Source: UBA5158 sp963692955
GTDB lineage: Bacteria; Pseudomonadota; Gammaproteobacteria; DSM-16500
Assembly (NCBI GenBank): GCA_963692955.1
Contig: OY843587.1
Coordinates: 1,798,001 to 1,862,000, forward strand
Direction: 5' to 3'
Length of the DNA stretch: 64,000 nucleotides
Both the position numbers and the translations under genes were made by a program. Below the pieces are notes generated by a model, which was not told where the DNA came from, ran no database searches, and was given only the letters and a program-made list of their open reading frames with translations. Of this stretch, positions 1 to 9,653 are shown piece after piece; the first letter of the stretch is position 1; the number at the start of each line of letters is the position of its first letter.

Positions 1-1
1 C

Positions 2-586
2 GTGATAAAAATAAAATCCTTACTGCACGGTGTGACCGCGCCAAAATCTTTTATCATGACCGTGAACGCGGGTGAGATTCCCGCCAGCCATTGGACGCAA
101 GATCAAGCCGCCGGCGGCGGCAGATTAATCGGCGAAGCGTGCCACTTCATTGATTTGTTGCGTTACTTGGCGGCCGCGCCCATTGTTTCCTACCACGCCG
201 CGCACGTGGAAAACACGGCGATACGCGACGACAAAGTGGCCATCATGCTGACCTTTAGCGACGGCTCACTCGGCGTCATTCATTATTTCGCCAATGGCCA
301 CCGCTCCTACCCCAAAGAACGGCTGGAAATTTTCACCGCTGGCAAAGTTTTACAATGCGATAATTTTCGCAAATTACGTGGCTACGGCTGGCAGCGATTT
401 AAAAAAATGAATTTATTTTCACAAGATAAAGGTCAAAAGAATTGCGCGCGGGAATTCATGCACGCGGTGAAATACGGCTTACCCGCGCCCATTCCAGCGG
501 CAGAAATTTTTGAAGTCGCGCGTGTGACTTTGCAAATTGCCAATTCGATAAATAAAGCAACGACAGTCGATCATGCACTTACATAA
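2..586 (+). CDS. Gfo/Idh/MocA-family oxidoreductase, 3' part only (cut by window edge)
   Basis: The visible 194 residues are the C-terminal part of a Gfo/Idh/MocA-type NAD(P)-dependent dehydrogenase. The clearest mark is the stretch around residues 35-55 (GGGRLIGEACHFIDLLRYL), the GGR/EACHFID block that lines the substrate pocket in this family. The preceding NAGEIPASHW segment is typical of the large sugar-locus members, some of which are fused to a zinc dehydrogenase domain. The true start lies before the window; the GTG at position 2 is internal. The Wzb/Wza/Wzc genes just downstream suggest a role in making a nucleotide sugar or surface polysaccharide, but the substrate cannot be told from this fragment. 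Confidence 0.8.
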   Translation: MIKIKSLLHGVTAPKSFIMTVNAGEIPASHWTQDQAAGGGRLIGEACHFIDLLRYLAAAPIVSYHAAHVENTAIRDDKVAIMLTFSDGSLGVIHYFANGHRSYPKERLEIFTAGKVLQCDNFRKLRGYGWQRFKKMNLFSQDKGQKNCAREFMHAVKYGLPAPIPAAEIFEVARVTLQIANSINKATTVDHALT

Positions 587-1358
587 TTTTTCACACTTCA
601 TGCAAATCTGGGTTTTTCCGCCCGGCTTAATTTTACTATTGATGTTGATAGTCTTATTCCTCAACGGCCGTGCGTTCGGAAAAAAATTATCTGTCTTCAC
701 GTTTATTATTTTTTGGTTCTTAAGCGCGCCGCTAGGCGCGCAAACGTTAATCGATGGTTTGCAAAAAAATTACGTACCGCTTAATCCAAACCATCTTCCC
801 AAAGCAACTGGCGCGCAAATCATCGTGTTAGCCCATGGCATCCAAGGTTCGCCCGAATACGCGGAAAAATCCACGCTCACCAATGAAACCCTGGCGCGCG
901 TGCACTACACAGCCTACTTATATAAACAAATTCATGCCCCAATTATTGTTTCTGGCGGAAACCGCGACTATTTCGGTCATTCTGAGGCAGATTTGATGCA
1001 ATATGAATTACAAAACAGCTATTCCACGCCGGTGGCCGGCAGCGAAAATACTAGCCGTAATACCCAAGAACAAAGTACACTTCTCGTTCCAATTTTAAAG
1101 GCAAATAATGTCCGCAGTATTTATTTAGTCACGCACGCTTGGCACATGCCGCGCACTATGTACGCCTTCAGAACTGCTTTTGCAAACGCGGGTGTAACGA
1201 TTATCCCAGCGCCAATGGGATACATTGAGTTGAAATCGAAAGACTTTATGTATGCCAACTTGTTACCGTCTTTAAATGCTTTAAACACTAGCGCGATAGC
1301 GTTACACGAATATATTGGATTAGCCTGGTACCATATATATAACTTGGCGACAGCTTAA
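573..1358 (+). CDS. YdcF/ElyC-like (DUF218) membrane-anchored protein
   Basis: A 261-residue protein with one or two N-terminal hydrophobic segments (about residues 9-30 and 38-55) followed by a DUF218 domain. Visible family marks are the IIVLAHG strand, IIVSGGN, the E-N-T-S-R-N-T loop near the middle, and THAWHMPRTMYAFR, which corresponds to the usual T-S-x-x-H-x-x-R-A block. Characterised relatives (ElyC, SanA, YdcF) act in the envelope, ElyC at the undecaprenyl-phosphate carrier step, but their chemistry is poorly defined. It overlaps the preceding gene by 14 bases, so it belongs to the polysaccharide operon. An alternative ATG at 603 would shorten the N terminus; neither start has a good ribosome binding site. 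Confidence 0.75.
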   Translation: MHLHNFSHFMQIWVFPPGLILLLMLIVLFLNGRAFGKKLSVFTFIIFWFLSAPLGAQTLIDGLQKNYVPLNPNHLPKATGAQIIVLAHGIQGSPEYAEKSTLTNETLARVHYTAYLYKQIHAPIIVSGGNRDYFGHSEADLMQYELQNSYSTPVAGSENTSRNTQEQSTLLVPILKANNVRSIYLVTHAWHMPRTMYAFRTAFANAGVTIIPAPMGYIELKSKDFMYANLLPSLNALNTSAIALHEYIGLAWYHIYNLATA

Positions 1359-1367
1359 GGATAGTGA

Positions 1368-1814
1368 ATGTTTAACAAAATTTTAGTGGTGTGTTTAGGC
1401 AATATTTGCCGTAGCGCGATGGCCGAAGGCATGTTAAAAAATTGGCTTGCCACAAAAAATTCGCCGATCTCGGTGTCATCCGCCGGTTTAGCCGCCGTCG
1501 TTGGCCGCGAGCCGCCGGAATTCTCCATCGGTTTATTGAAAGCCCGCAATATTGACATTTCCACCCACCGCGCGCGTCAAATTACGGAAGACTTAGTGCG
1601 TGAAGCCGATTTAATTTTAGTAATGGAACAAGGACAGAAAAAAAAAATCGAATCACTCTACCCGTTCGCGCTCGGCAAAGTATTTTTATTAGGTAAATGG
1701 GAAAATAATTTTGAAGTTCCCGATCCGTACACTGGTTTCGAAACAGATTACGAAAACGCGTTAAATCTCATCGATAAGGGACTCAACAGTTGGCAAAAAA
1801 AAATATGTCCGTAA
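1368..1814 (+). CDS. wzb: Low-molecular-weight protein-tyrosine phosphatase, Wzb/Etp type
   Basis: A complete 148-residue LMW-PTP. The P-loop C-x5-R-S is at Cys9-Arg15-Ser16 (VCLGNICRS), and the general acid is in the DPYTG motif at about Asp119. In capsule and exopolysaccharide loci this enzyme removes phosphate from the C-terminal tyrosine cluster of the Wzc-type kinase, and such a kinase lies two genes downstream. Start and length fit the family. Its 3' end overlaps the start of the exporter gene, so the two are probably translationally coupled. Confidence 0.93.
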   Translation: MFNKILVVCLGNICRSAMAEGMLKNWLATKNSPISVSSAGLAAVVGREPPEFSIGLLKARNIDISTHRARQITEDLVREADLILVMEQGQKKKIESLYPFALGKVFLLGKWENNFEVPDPYTGFETDYENALNLIDKGLNSWQKKICP

Positions 1815-2647
1815 TTATTAAGTCGCTAATTATCGTATTTATTAGCATGGCGATCGCGAGCTGCGCGACGCCGGGTACCTATATGGGTATCCACGATGTT
1901 CACAATCCGGTGATGGATAGAGGGGAATTATTTTACCCCGACTATATCCCCATCACACCGGAAGTGTGCGAAGCCAATTCTTACGTCGAAGAATACAAAG
2001 TCGGACCGCAAGATATTTTAACGATTATCGTCTGGAACCATCCGGAATTGACGATCCCCAGCATGCAAACCACGTCTGAAAACGTCAACATTTACGCGCA
2101 AAATAATAACTCCGCGAATAATCCCGCTGGCATACTCGTCGATCAGTCCGGCAATATATTTTTCTCATTAGCAGGCAAATTAAATGTTAACGGCATGACC
2201 GTCGATCAAATTCGCAGCGGCATCACCGACCGTTTAGTGAAATACATACGCAAACCACAAGTGAGCGTGCGGGTCGCCGCCTTTAGAAATAAACCGATCT
2301 ACATCATCGGTGAAGTGAACAAACCCGGCGTGCAATACATCACGGATTTACCCGTGACCATCATGGATATCATCAACGAGGCGGGCGGCATCGACAAAGA
2401 ATCGTCCGATACCAATTATATTTATGTCATCCGCGGCGATGTGCGCCATCCCAAAGTCTTTTGGTTAAAATCCAATTCTCCCGGCGCGATGGTGATGTCA
2501 GTGGAATTCAAATTGCAGCCGCATGATATCGTCATCGTGTCCACGTCGGGCGTGGCGAGATACAGCCGTGTGGTCAACAAGCTGTTGCCAACCATTCAAA
2601 CATTCACGCTGCCGCCAGTTCAAAAGACTGTGGTAAAAGATACTTAA
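1790..2647 (+). CDS. wza: Wza-type outer-membrane polysaccharide export lipoprotein
   Basis: A lipoprotein of the Wza/OPX family that forms the outer-membrane channel for polysaccharide. A signal peptide ends in a lipobox with Cys25 (AIASC), followed by a poly-export domain (YKVGPQDILTIIVWNHPEL), one SLBB domain (KPIYIIGEVNKPGVQYI) and a C-terminal amphipathic helix (residues about 258-275, VARYSRVVNKLLPTIQ) like the one forming the Wza outer-membrane barrel. At 285 residues it is about 90 shorter than E. coli Wza, apparently because it has one SLBB domain instead of two. The TTG start at 1790 has AAGGGA eight bases upstream; an ATG at 1805 is the alternative. It overlaps wzb and precedes the wzc-like gene. 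Confidence 0.9.
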   Translation: MAKKNMSVIIKSLIIVFISMAIASCATPGTYMGIHDVHNPVMDRGELFYPDYIPITPEVCEANSYVEEYKVGPQDILTIIVWNHPELTIPSMQTTSENVNIYAQNNNSANNPAGILVDQSGNIFFSLAGKLNVNGMTVDQIRSGITDRLVKYIRKPQVSVRVAAFRNKPIYIIGEVNKPGVQYITDLPVTIMDIINEAGGIDKESSDTNYIYVIRGDVRHPKVFWLKSNSPGAMVMSVEFKLQPHDIVIVSTSGVARYSRVVNKLLPTIQTFTLPPVQKTVVKDT

Positions 2648-2676
2648 GGTTAACTGACAATAATGGTAAAAAAATA

Positions 2677-4920
2677 ATGACAGTTCAGTCTAGAAATGAT
2701 TACCTCCAACCAGCAGAAAAATTTCTGAATGAAGTGGATTTCAAACTGATTCTTTTTAAGCTATTTGAAAACAAATGGCTGATCCTACTCATCACCAGCA
2801 TCGCAGTAATGATAGGACTGTTGCATACCTTTAACACCGCACCCAAATATTTATCCAGCGCTCTTATTCAAGTCGATAGCCAATTAGGTACCGCCAACAA
2901 TATGCAACAACTGCTGGGTAATATGGGCATGACGCTCTCGCCGTTAGAAAAAGCCTCGCCCGCCGAAATTGAAATCGCGCTGATAAAATCACGCTTTATA
3001 TTAAATTCCGTCGTGCAAAAATTAAAACTCAATATTTCCGTCTCCGCGCATTATTTTCCTATTATCGGCCGCGGCATCGCCAACCGCCGGCGCAACGCGG
3101 CCTTAACCAATCCCTTATTCGGTTTATCGAAATACGCGTGGGGGGGCGAACAAATTCACGTCGATTTATTCGATACCGACAGTCCTTACTATGGCAAAAA
3201 CTTTCAATTACGCGCGGACGGCAATAACCACTTCAGTTTATTCGCTGACAACAATTTAATTTTATCCGGCAAAACCGGCGAGTTGCTCTCCACGCCTCCC
3301 AACAGCACGCCGCGCATACGCATTAAAGTCAAAGACCTTACCGCCAACGCCGGCACAAATTTTTATATCGCCAATAAAAATCCTGACGATGTGGTATTAG
3401 AAATAGCCCAAGGTTTATTGCTCATGGATTTAGGCGATAAAATCAAAGCGAAAACCGGCGTACTGCAATTAACGTATCAAGGCGCCAACCCAAAAATTTT
3501 ACCGATAATTCTTAATACCATTATTGATTTCGCCATCCAAAGAAATATCGATAAAAAATCCGCGGAAGCGAGTAAAACCCTAGATTTTCTCAACAAACAA
3601 TTACCCGACGTGAAAAAAGATTTAGATAGCGTGGAGACCGATTTAAACGAATACCGCGCGCGCAGCGGTACTATCGATATCGCCGAAGAAGCCAAAATCA
3701 TTTTAACGCAGCTTTCCAGCGTGGAAAAAAGCATCGCCGAATTGAAATTAAAAAAAGTCGAATTATTGCAAGAATTAACGCCCGAACATCCATTCATCAT
3801 CGCCCTAGGTCAAAAACAAATTCAATTAGAACGTGAAGCCAGCGACTTAGAAAAGAAAATCCGTACCCTGCCGCACTCCGATCAACGCGCCATCAGTTTA
3901 GAACGCTCCGTCAAAGTAAAAAACCAATTGTATTTGTTACTGCTGAATAGCATTCAACAATTACAAGTGTTGAAGGCCGGCACCCTGAGTGACATACGGG
4001 TGTTAAGCGAAGCCACGACACCCATTATCCCGCTGCCGACGCATAAAATGTTTACGTTGATAATGAGCTTGATTTTAGGCTTATTTTTTTCATCCGCGTT
4101 TATTTTCTTAAAAGAATTTTTTCACAATAAAATAAATAATCATGAAGTCATCGAAAACCGTTTAGGCATTCCAACTTTTTGCATTTTGCCTTATTGCCGC
4201 AAACAAAAAGAATTAGATAGTCGCGTTAAAAACCGCTTAAGCCCCAATGTTTACTCCGTACTATCGTATCTCGCGCCAAAAAATATGGCGAGCGAAGCGT
4301 TCCGCAGTTTACGTACCATGCTGCAATTTCATTTCGAATCAGCGCATAATAATTTGATTACCGTCATGGGCGCGACCCCCAGCGTGGGCAAGTCCTTTAC
4401 CTCCGTCAATCTCGCGCATGTTTTATCTGAAGCCGGCAAACGGATATTACTGATCGACGTCGATATGCGTAAAGGCGCGATCAACCAACACGTAGGCACG
4501 AAAAAGATGCCAGGTTTTTCCGAATTATTAATGGAAAAGAAAACCGTTAAAGAAGTCACGCACAAAGTCTTCAACAATTTGGATTTCATCGCTTGCGGCG
4601 AATACCCGAGCCACCCTTCGGAATTATTAATCACTGAATATTGCGACAACCTGATTAAACAACTGATGCAAGAATACGACTATGTCATCATCGACACGCC
4701 GCCCATTTTGGCTGTCACGGACAGTATCGTCATCGCGCGCCGCGCCGCGACGAATTTACTTGTCGTGGGCGGCGGCGCAAATGTCATGGAAGAATTAGAA
4801 CTTTCCGCGAAACGCGCCAAAAAGAATGGCGTTAAAATCCATGGTATCGTCTTTAATCAAGTCACGCCGGCTAAGAACCAATATAATAATTATAATTATT
4901 ATTACGCGCATCAAGAATAG
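2677..4920 (+). CDS. wzc: Wzc-type bacterial tyrosine kinase / chain-length regulator
   Basis: A 747-residue inner-membrane co-polymerase with a cytoplasmic BY-kinase domain. An N-terminal Wzz domain has a membrane segment near residues 33-52; a long periplasmic coiled-coil part follows, then a second membrane segment near 457-477. The kinase has Walker A at 565-573 (GATPSVGKS), Walker A' at about 591-600 (LLIDVDMRKG) and Walker B at about 671-677 (VIIDTPP). The extreme C terminus carries five tyrosines (736, 739, 741-743), the autophosphorylation cluster that regulates chain length and is the Wzb substrate. It is the last gene of the polysaccharide operon in this window and runs into a convergent gene 24 bases away. 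Confidence 0.93.
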   Translation: MTVQSRNDYLQPAEKFLNEVDFKLILFKLFENKWLILLITSIAVMIGLLHTFNTAPKYLSSALIQVDSQLGTANNMQQLLGNMGMTLSPLEKASPAEIEIALIKSRFILNSVVQKLKLNISVSAHYFPIIGRGIANRRRNAALTNPLFGLSKYAWGGEQIHVDLFDTDSPYYGKNFQLRADGNNHFSLFADNNLILSGKTGELLSTPPNSTPRIRIKVKDLTANAGTNFYIANKNPDDVVLEIAQGLLLMDLGDKIKAKTGVLQLTYQGANPKILPIILNTIIDFAIQRNIDKKSAEASKTLDFLNKQLPDVKKDLDSVETDLNEYRARSGTIDIAEEAKIILTQLSSVEKSIAELKLKKVELLQELTPEHPFIIALGQKQIQLEREASDLEKKIRTLPHSDQRAISLERSVKVKNQLYLLLLNSIQQLQVLKAGTLSDIRVLSEATTPIIPLPTHKMFTLIMSLILGLFFSSAFIFLKEFFHNKINNHEVIENRLGIPTFCILPYCRKQKELDSRVKNRLSPNVYSVLSYLAPKNMASEAFRSLRTMLQFHFESAHNNLITVMGATPSVGKSFTSVNLAHVLSEAGKRILLIDVDMRKGAINQHVGTKKMPGFSELLMEKKTVKEVTHKVFNNLDFIACGEYPSHPSELLITEYCDNLIKQLMQEYDYVIIDTPPILAVTDSIVIARRAATNLLVVGGGANVMEELELSAKRAKKNGVKIHGIVFNQVTPAKNQYNNYNYYYAHQE

Positions 4921-4944
4921 TTCTACTAGCGCGTAGCTCGCCAC

Positions 4945-5793
4945 TTATTTTAATTTAAGAACAAAATCCGTCTTTGGTACTTCATCTTTGTTATCGGCTT
5001 TTTTAGTTGCGCCCGAATCATAGAGTTTAAAATTCGATAAACTTGAAAGTAAGTTTAGCGTCGGTTTTTTAGCAACGATAGGGCTTTGTGCCACAGAGAC
5101 TGAATTTATACTCGACGCACTGGATTGAGACCCAATTGATTTACTAATTAATTGCGGAGACCTAGATAATCTAGGCGTCGATGTAGCTGTAAATTCTAAT
5201 TTTTCATATTCTTTGCGGTAAATAATAAACTGATTAATATCAGAGATTACGGCATAACTCTCGTCGTCATCAGATTTTTTCAACTCTTTTTTAATATTCT
5301 CAAGTTCAGAAACGATAAAAACAGAAAATGCCTTTAAACTTTTTTGTCCAGTGTTAACCGTTTTCAATTCGAGTTTATTCAAATCCAAGTTGTTAGTCAC
5401 AATCGCTCTATTTCTTATAAAAGGACGGTGATTACGCAACGCTAATAAAATGAATTCATCGAACATCAATCTTAATAATTTATTAGCTTCTTCATTACTG
5501 TCATCCTTGAAATACTCACAAAAAGCATTCCCTAATCCTTCTAGCGCTAACATGATGTGGCCTAGCATTGAAGGCTCGCCCATATCTGCGAACCGTCCTT
5601 TTGTTTTCAGAGAATTTGACGCTTCACTATGTAAAGTCCCGAATTCATTCTCAGCGTAAATCAAACAGCCGTCCCAATATAGCCAATCTCGAACTTCTTT
5701 TGACAAATATTTAACTATATCATTGGCTTCGATGTCATTTATTAGTAATTGGACCTCATTATCCCAAATACAAAAATGCTTGAAAGATGGCAT
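4945..5793 (-). CDS. Orphan protein with serine-rich C-terminal tail
   Basis: I do not recognise this 282-residue protein. It has no signal peptide or membrane segment. Residues 1-190 look helical and mixed charged, and residues about 205-260 are rich in Ser, Thr and Pro (for example SRSPQLISKSIGSQSSASS), suggesting a disordered tail. It follows the CAP-domain gene by one base, with AAGGAG upstream of its ATG inside that gene's end, so the two are very likely co-transcribed. Ser-rich disordered tails are common in secreted effector-like proteins of intracellular bacteria, but nothing here proves secretion. Confidence 0.7.
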   Translation of the reverse strand: MPSFKHFCIWDNEVQLLINDIEANDIVKYLSKEVRDWLYWDGCLIYAENEFGTLHSEASNSLKTKGRFADMGEPSMLGHIMLALEGLGNAFCEYFKDDSNEEANKLLRLMFDEFILLALRNHRPFIRNRAIVTNNLDLNKLELKTVNTGQKSLKAFSVFIVSELENIKKELKKSDDDESYAVISDINQFIIYRKEYEKLEFTATSTPRLSRSPQLISKSIGSQSSASSINSVSVAQSPIVAKKPTLNLLSSLSNFKLYDSGATKKADNKDEVPKTDFVLKLK

Positions 5794-5794
5794 G

Positions 5795-6301
5795 CTAACT
5801 CTCCTTTAAAATTAGTGGTAATACATTTCGTATGAACAGCTTTTTCGTTACAACATTTCCATGCGGACTATATTCGCAAACTAGAAATTTCCCCGGCGTG
5901 CCATTTTTTCCGTTACATGCTACGTAACCACAGCCTAATTTTTTTGTATCCTGCCAAACAAGTTGAGTGAAATGTCCGGTCGCTGAGGAGTAGCCTGGCT
6001 GCGCGTAGGAGTAACGCGCGCTTTCGTCATACCAAATTTTCACCGCCGCGGCCGGCGTTGGATAGCCCGTCGCCAAATTTTCGCCGTAGGGTGAAGATGA
6101 ATGCTTGAATTCACATTGACGCGCATAATTTTCAGCGTAATTCGCGAGCTGATCATCCCACACTAAAGCAGACGCATGATGTAATGCGCGATATTTATTA
6201 TGCGCGGCTAAGACTTCCGTTTGATAAGAGGGTTCTGCGGCTTGGCTAACGTTACAAACAATAAAAAATATAAAACAAAATAGACCACGTAAAAGTGCCA
6301 T
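5795..6301 (-). CDS. Secreted CAP/SCP-domain protein (PR-1-like)
   Basis: A 168-residue exported protein with an N-terminal signal peptide (hydrophobic residues 4-20, likely cleavage after SQAA) and a single CAP domain. The family blocks are all present: HNKYRALH near residue 34, YGENLA near 72, GHFTQLVW near 108 and CEYSPHGN near 141, with cysteines placed for disulfides. CAP proteins are extracellular or periplasmic; bacterial members have unclear functions. It is the first gene of a two-gene unit with the orphan downstream and is divergent from the J-domain gene, sharing a 117-bp A+T-rich intergenic region with it. Confidence 0.88.
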   Translation of the reverse strand: MALLRGLFCFIFFIVCNVSQAAEPSYQTEVLAAHNKYRALHHASALVWDDQLANYAENYARQCEFKHSSSPYGENLATGYPTPAAAVKIWYDESARYSYAQPGYSSATGHFTQLVWQDTKKLGCGYVACNGKNGTPGKFLVCEYSPHGNVVTKKLFIRNVLPLILKES

Positions 6302-6418
6302 TGGATGCCTTATTTAAGAGATTAACTCATTGAATAAAAAATAGTTTGAGCATTTAATACTTCTTTAAGATTGTTATGATATTTTTGACGGCTATTAATA
6401 GTTTATCGAAGTTACTAC

Positions 6419-8794
6419 ATGCCTAATTATTACGAGATTTTAGAAATAGAGCATACAGCGAATACAGCTGCAATCAAAAGCGCGTATCATCGTTTAGCGC
6501 AACTCTATCATCCCGATAAAATTGATACTGGCGACGTTGATAAGTATAACAAAATTCAAAAGGCATTTAACAGTCTTTCCAATCATGAAAGAAGACAAAA
6601 ATACGATAAATCTTTATTGAATCCTGACGACACACAACTCGTCGTGAATATTCCCGAGCTTGCTTCGCACTCATCTTCTTCTACTGCATTAGTGCCAGTC
6701 ACCAGTTTCAACTTAAGTGAATTGATAGTGATGGGCGCGTTGCCCGCCGCGACGCTCAAAGCAAATTTACAAATAAGTGAAAATCTAGCAATACAAGCTT
6801 GGAAAAGTGATTGCATACGAACTGCATTAACATTAGGCGATTGGATCGAACTAGCAGAAGATTTTTATCGAAAGAATCAACCTAGCCTAATGAAGTTAAT
6901 CTTGACGACGCTCCACACACAAAAAATTCCGCAAAACAAATGGCCTAGATTTTACTTATTAAGTTCGGCAAAACTGCATATAGAAATTTTTTCAATGATG
7001 GTCGATCTTAAGATCGCAGATATTTTTACTGGACTTGATTTTAATAAAATTAGATTAGTATATAACAATGATGAAAACTCTGCGGCGGTGTTCGCTAAGA
7101 ATGAAATTTATCGAGCCAGGTACAACGCTTTTAATAGAATTGCAAGACTAAAATCACTGCGTGACACAACGATTGAAGCTTTCAAAAACGATATCAAAAC
7201 CGCCTTATTTTCTCACTATGAACCTGAGTTACTAGACTATTTATCTTTCGATGACGAGTTATTGATATTATTTTTTAAGAATGCTCCCTCTGCCTGCAGT
7301 TCTATAGGGTTAGACTGGGTGCGGAAAGCTCAGTCAAGAAATTCTACCGCTCTGGCCGAATGCATTGCTGACTCGGAAGAAATTACTCAATGGACACCAA
7401 ACGTCATCGCTGCTTTAGCAAATATTTCAGCGCCAATTTATCTGAAATTACTGCAGCGACGCTTGTTAAATCAGTGTGATGACATCGATATAGCAAAATT
7501 CCATAATAAATATCCTAACGTAGTGATAGAGGATGAAAGTCTAAAACAAAAACTTAAACGCGCTGCCTTTCTCAGTAATCCCGAGGCACAAACTGGAATG
7601 ACCCCGCAAGAAATCGCCGCCACGTTAAATGAAATGATAGCCAATCATAAGTATATTGACAGAATTCTGCAAAGACAAACTAGCGCTGTCGCAATTGAAG
7701 CTATCAAAATTGAAAGCTTATTTAAAAAAATCTATTTATACCAATGGATTGATCTCGCTAGCAATAAAATAGATTTCGCGCTGCAGCTTGCGGCCTCACC
7801 ACTGTTTCATCAGCATTACGCTCTTACCTCTGCATACATTACCGCTGTTGCGTTAACGCAATTAGAAACTGCGCAGCTACTTTTACAAAATGACTCAGCA
7901 AAGCGTTTAAATGGCGGGGATTTGCAACTCATTTTAGATAGATATGGTGATAAAATTTATCAAGCAATCGTTGCTCACCCTGAGATGACACAAAAATTGT
8001 ATGCAAATTATCAAGCCGGTCTAGCATTCAAGAACATGCATATTGCCAGCCTTGCGCCGGCTCCTGCTGAACAAGCCGCTGATGATGATATGAATGATAT
8101 ATATAAACTTGCGGTTGTAAATAAAGATATTAATTTGTTTAAATTAAGCGTCAAGCGCTATCGTCACAAAGCCAGCTTCGCAGCAGTGCTAAACACCGGT
8201 AAGGTGAAGGATTTGCAATTTTGCTATAAATATTTCGGTAATGATCCTGATTTGAATGATTTAAAACTTCTATACCGCAAAAAATTATACGAACTCACTC
8301 AGCAAAAAAGATATCAATCAGAAGAGCAAAAAGCGGCTGAAGCGCTTGCTAAAGAGCAGCACAATTTGGCCGCGAGTATACAATGCATGTATATTCGCTT
8401 GCGCAGAGATGCTAGTTTTACTTTTTTTCGCACGAATTATTTTTCAACCTATAAAGATTTTCAAACCATCGCCGACTATGCAAGGTTGCGGCCGCGTAGC
8501 CGTACCGCGCTGTGTGTCGAAGTCATCACGCAAATTGATATTTTTATGAAAGCGCGGTTATCCGGCGGCCTAGTGAAAAAAATTCAATTAAGCGAATTTG
8601 TGTTGAATGAAATAAAAGACAACTCAGCATTTAATACTTTTCTAACCCAACAGTATCCGGATTTTATGCAGGCTTTACTCACGCCCAGTGCGGCTACTTC
8701 TGAAGTCCTTCCGTCACTTTCTAAACTTATAGCTGACCGTAACATTACTAACTCGATCGAGGGTAACCCCACAATTATAAATTCAATGTTGTAA
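6419..8794 (+). CDS. Large J-domain (DnaJ-like) protein, candidate effector
   Basis: A 791-residue protein whose first 65 or so residues are a clear J-domain: YYEILEIEHTA, helix II, the HPD motif at residues 31-33, and NKIQKAFNSLSNHERRQKYD as helices III/IV. J-domains stimulate Hsp70 ATPases. The remaining 720 residues have no Gly/Phe region, zinc fingers or DnaJ C-terminal domain and I recognise nothing in them; they are mostly helical, with an AEEQKAAEALAKEQ-type charged stretch near residue 640. This is therefore not a housekeeping DnaJ. Together with the neighbouring CAP and orphan genes it resembles the accessory effector-type genes of Legionellales; that role is inference. Confidence 0.85.
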   Translation: MPNYYEILEIEHTANTAAIKSAYHRLAQLYHPDKIDTGDVDKYNKIQKAFNSLSNHERRQKYDKSLLNPDDTQLVVNIPELASHSSSSTALVPVTSFNLSELIVMGALPAATLKANLQISENLAIQAWKSDCIRTALTLGDWIELAEDFYRKNQPSLMKLILTTLHTQKIPQNKWPRFYLLSSAKLHIEIFSMMVDLKIADIFTGLDFNKIRLVYNNDENSAAVFAKNEIYRARYNAFNRIARLKSLRDTTIEAFKNDIKTALFSHYEPELLDYLSFDDELLILFFKNAPSACSSIGLDWVRKAQSRNSTALAECIADSEEITQWTPNVIAALANISAPIYLKLLQRRLLNQCDDIDIAKFHNKYPNVVIEDESLKQKLKRAAFLSNPEAQTGMTPQEIAATLNEMIANHKYIDRILQRQTSAVAIEAIKIESLFKKIYLYQWIDLASNKIDFALQLAASPLFHQHYALTSAYITAVALTQLETAQLLLQNDSAKRLNGGDLQLILDRYGDKIYQAIVAHPEMTQKLYANYQAGLAFKNMHIASLAPAPAEQAADDDMNDIYKLAVVNKDINLFKLSVKRYRHKASFAAVLNTGKVKDLQFCYKYFGNDPDLNDLKLLYRKKLYELTQQKRYQSEEQKAAEALAKEQHNLAASIQCMYIRLRRDASFTFFRTNYFSTYKDFQTIADYARLRPRSRTALCVEVITQIDIFMKARLSGGLVKKIQLSEFVLNEIKDNSAFNTFLTQQYPDFMQALLTPSAATSEVLPSLSKLIADRNITNSIEGNPTIINSML

Positions 8795-9001
8795 ATTATT
8801 TAACCTGATTCTAAACTACGCTTAACTATTTTATTAGAATTTAAATTGATCAACAAAATATGTTCATTAAAAAAATATTTTTACCCCGATTCTTAACCTA
8901 ACCTCCTGTTTAACATAAGATAAGCTGCGGTCGGCATGCCATAAGTCATAAAGATCATAAAATTAACAATTTGTACAGGATGTAACCTTGTTTATATCGC
9001 G

Positions 9002-9032
9002 TATAATATATTTATAACAATAATTCAGGAGG
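9002..9032 (+). promoter_or_regulatory. -10-like element and strong ribosome binding site before the YkuD-domain gene
   Basis: A perfect TATAAT lies at 9002-9007 and AGGAGG at 9027-9032, seven bases before the ATG. No convincing -35 hexamer sits at the right distance (a TTGTTT at 8988 is too close), so the promoter call is tentative; the ribosome binding site is clear. The rest of the 245-bp gap before this gene is A+T-rich with no other feature I can support. Confidence 0.45.
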
Positions 9033-9039
9033 CTCCGCC

Positions 9040-9633
9040 ATGCAATCCAAGCAATGGCAAGTGTGGGTTCTAGTAGCTGCCAGCTGTGTCTTGTTAAGCG
9101 GTTGTGTCACTCATGATGAATCCTCTTCAACTCCCGGTCCCATGGCTTCGAACCTGCCAGGCGGCAGCGAATACCCATACGGCCCATCCTTTGATGAAAC
9201 CAGATATCAAAACCGTCTACCGACGCATATCGCGGCGACCGGCCAAAAAACCATTGTCGTCGATCCTAACCTGTTTGCTTGGGGCGCGTACGATGCCTCT
9301 GGCGATTTAGTTAAAGGCGGCATCGCGACAGCGGGTGCTGACTATTGCCCTGATGAAGGCGCGCCCTGCCGCACGACCGTCGGTACTTTCCACGTGACGG
9401 GGATGCGCGGTGAAGATTGCAAATCGCATACCTTTCCAATCGGCAAAGGCGGCGCTTTGATGCCCTACTGCATATTCTTCCACGGCGGCGAATCACTGCA
9501 TGGTTCACCTGATCACATGCTAGTGGAACAAAACATTAGTCATGGCTGCATACACATCCGTATCCCAGACGCGGAATGGCTGCACAATGACTTTGCCACC
9601 ATCGGTACGAAAGTGGTAATCATGCCTTATTGA
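9040..9633 (+). CDS. L,D-transpeptidase-like (YkuD) lipoprotein
   Basis: A 197-residue lipoprotein: signal peptide with lipobox LLSGC (Cys22), a short linker, then a YkuD catalytic domain. The signature His...Ser-His-Gly-Cys-Ile-His is visible (FFHGGESLHG followed by NISHGCIHIRIPDAEW), giving the catalytic Cys in SHGCIH. Family members cross-link peptidoglycan through 3-3 bonds or attach lipoproteins to it; the exact substrate is not evident. The domain lacks an added LysM or TPR module. It is a single-gene unit, preceded by a strong ribosome binding site and followed by an intrinsic terminator. Confidence 0.85.
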   Translation: MQSKQWQVWVLVAASCVLLSGCVTHDESSSTPGPMASNLPGGSEYPYGPSFDETRYQNRLPTHIAATGQKTIVVDPNLFAWGAYDASGDLVKGGIATAGADYCPDEGAPCRTTVGTFHVTGMRGEDCKSHTFPIGKGGALMPYCIFFHGGESLHGSPDHMLVEQNISHGCIHIRIPDAEWLHNDFATIGTKVVIMPY

Positions 9634-9653
9634 TTATAAGTGTACGAGTTGAG

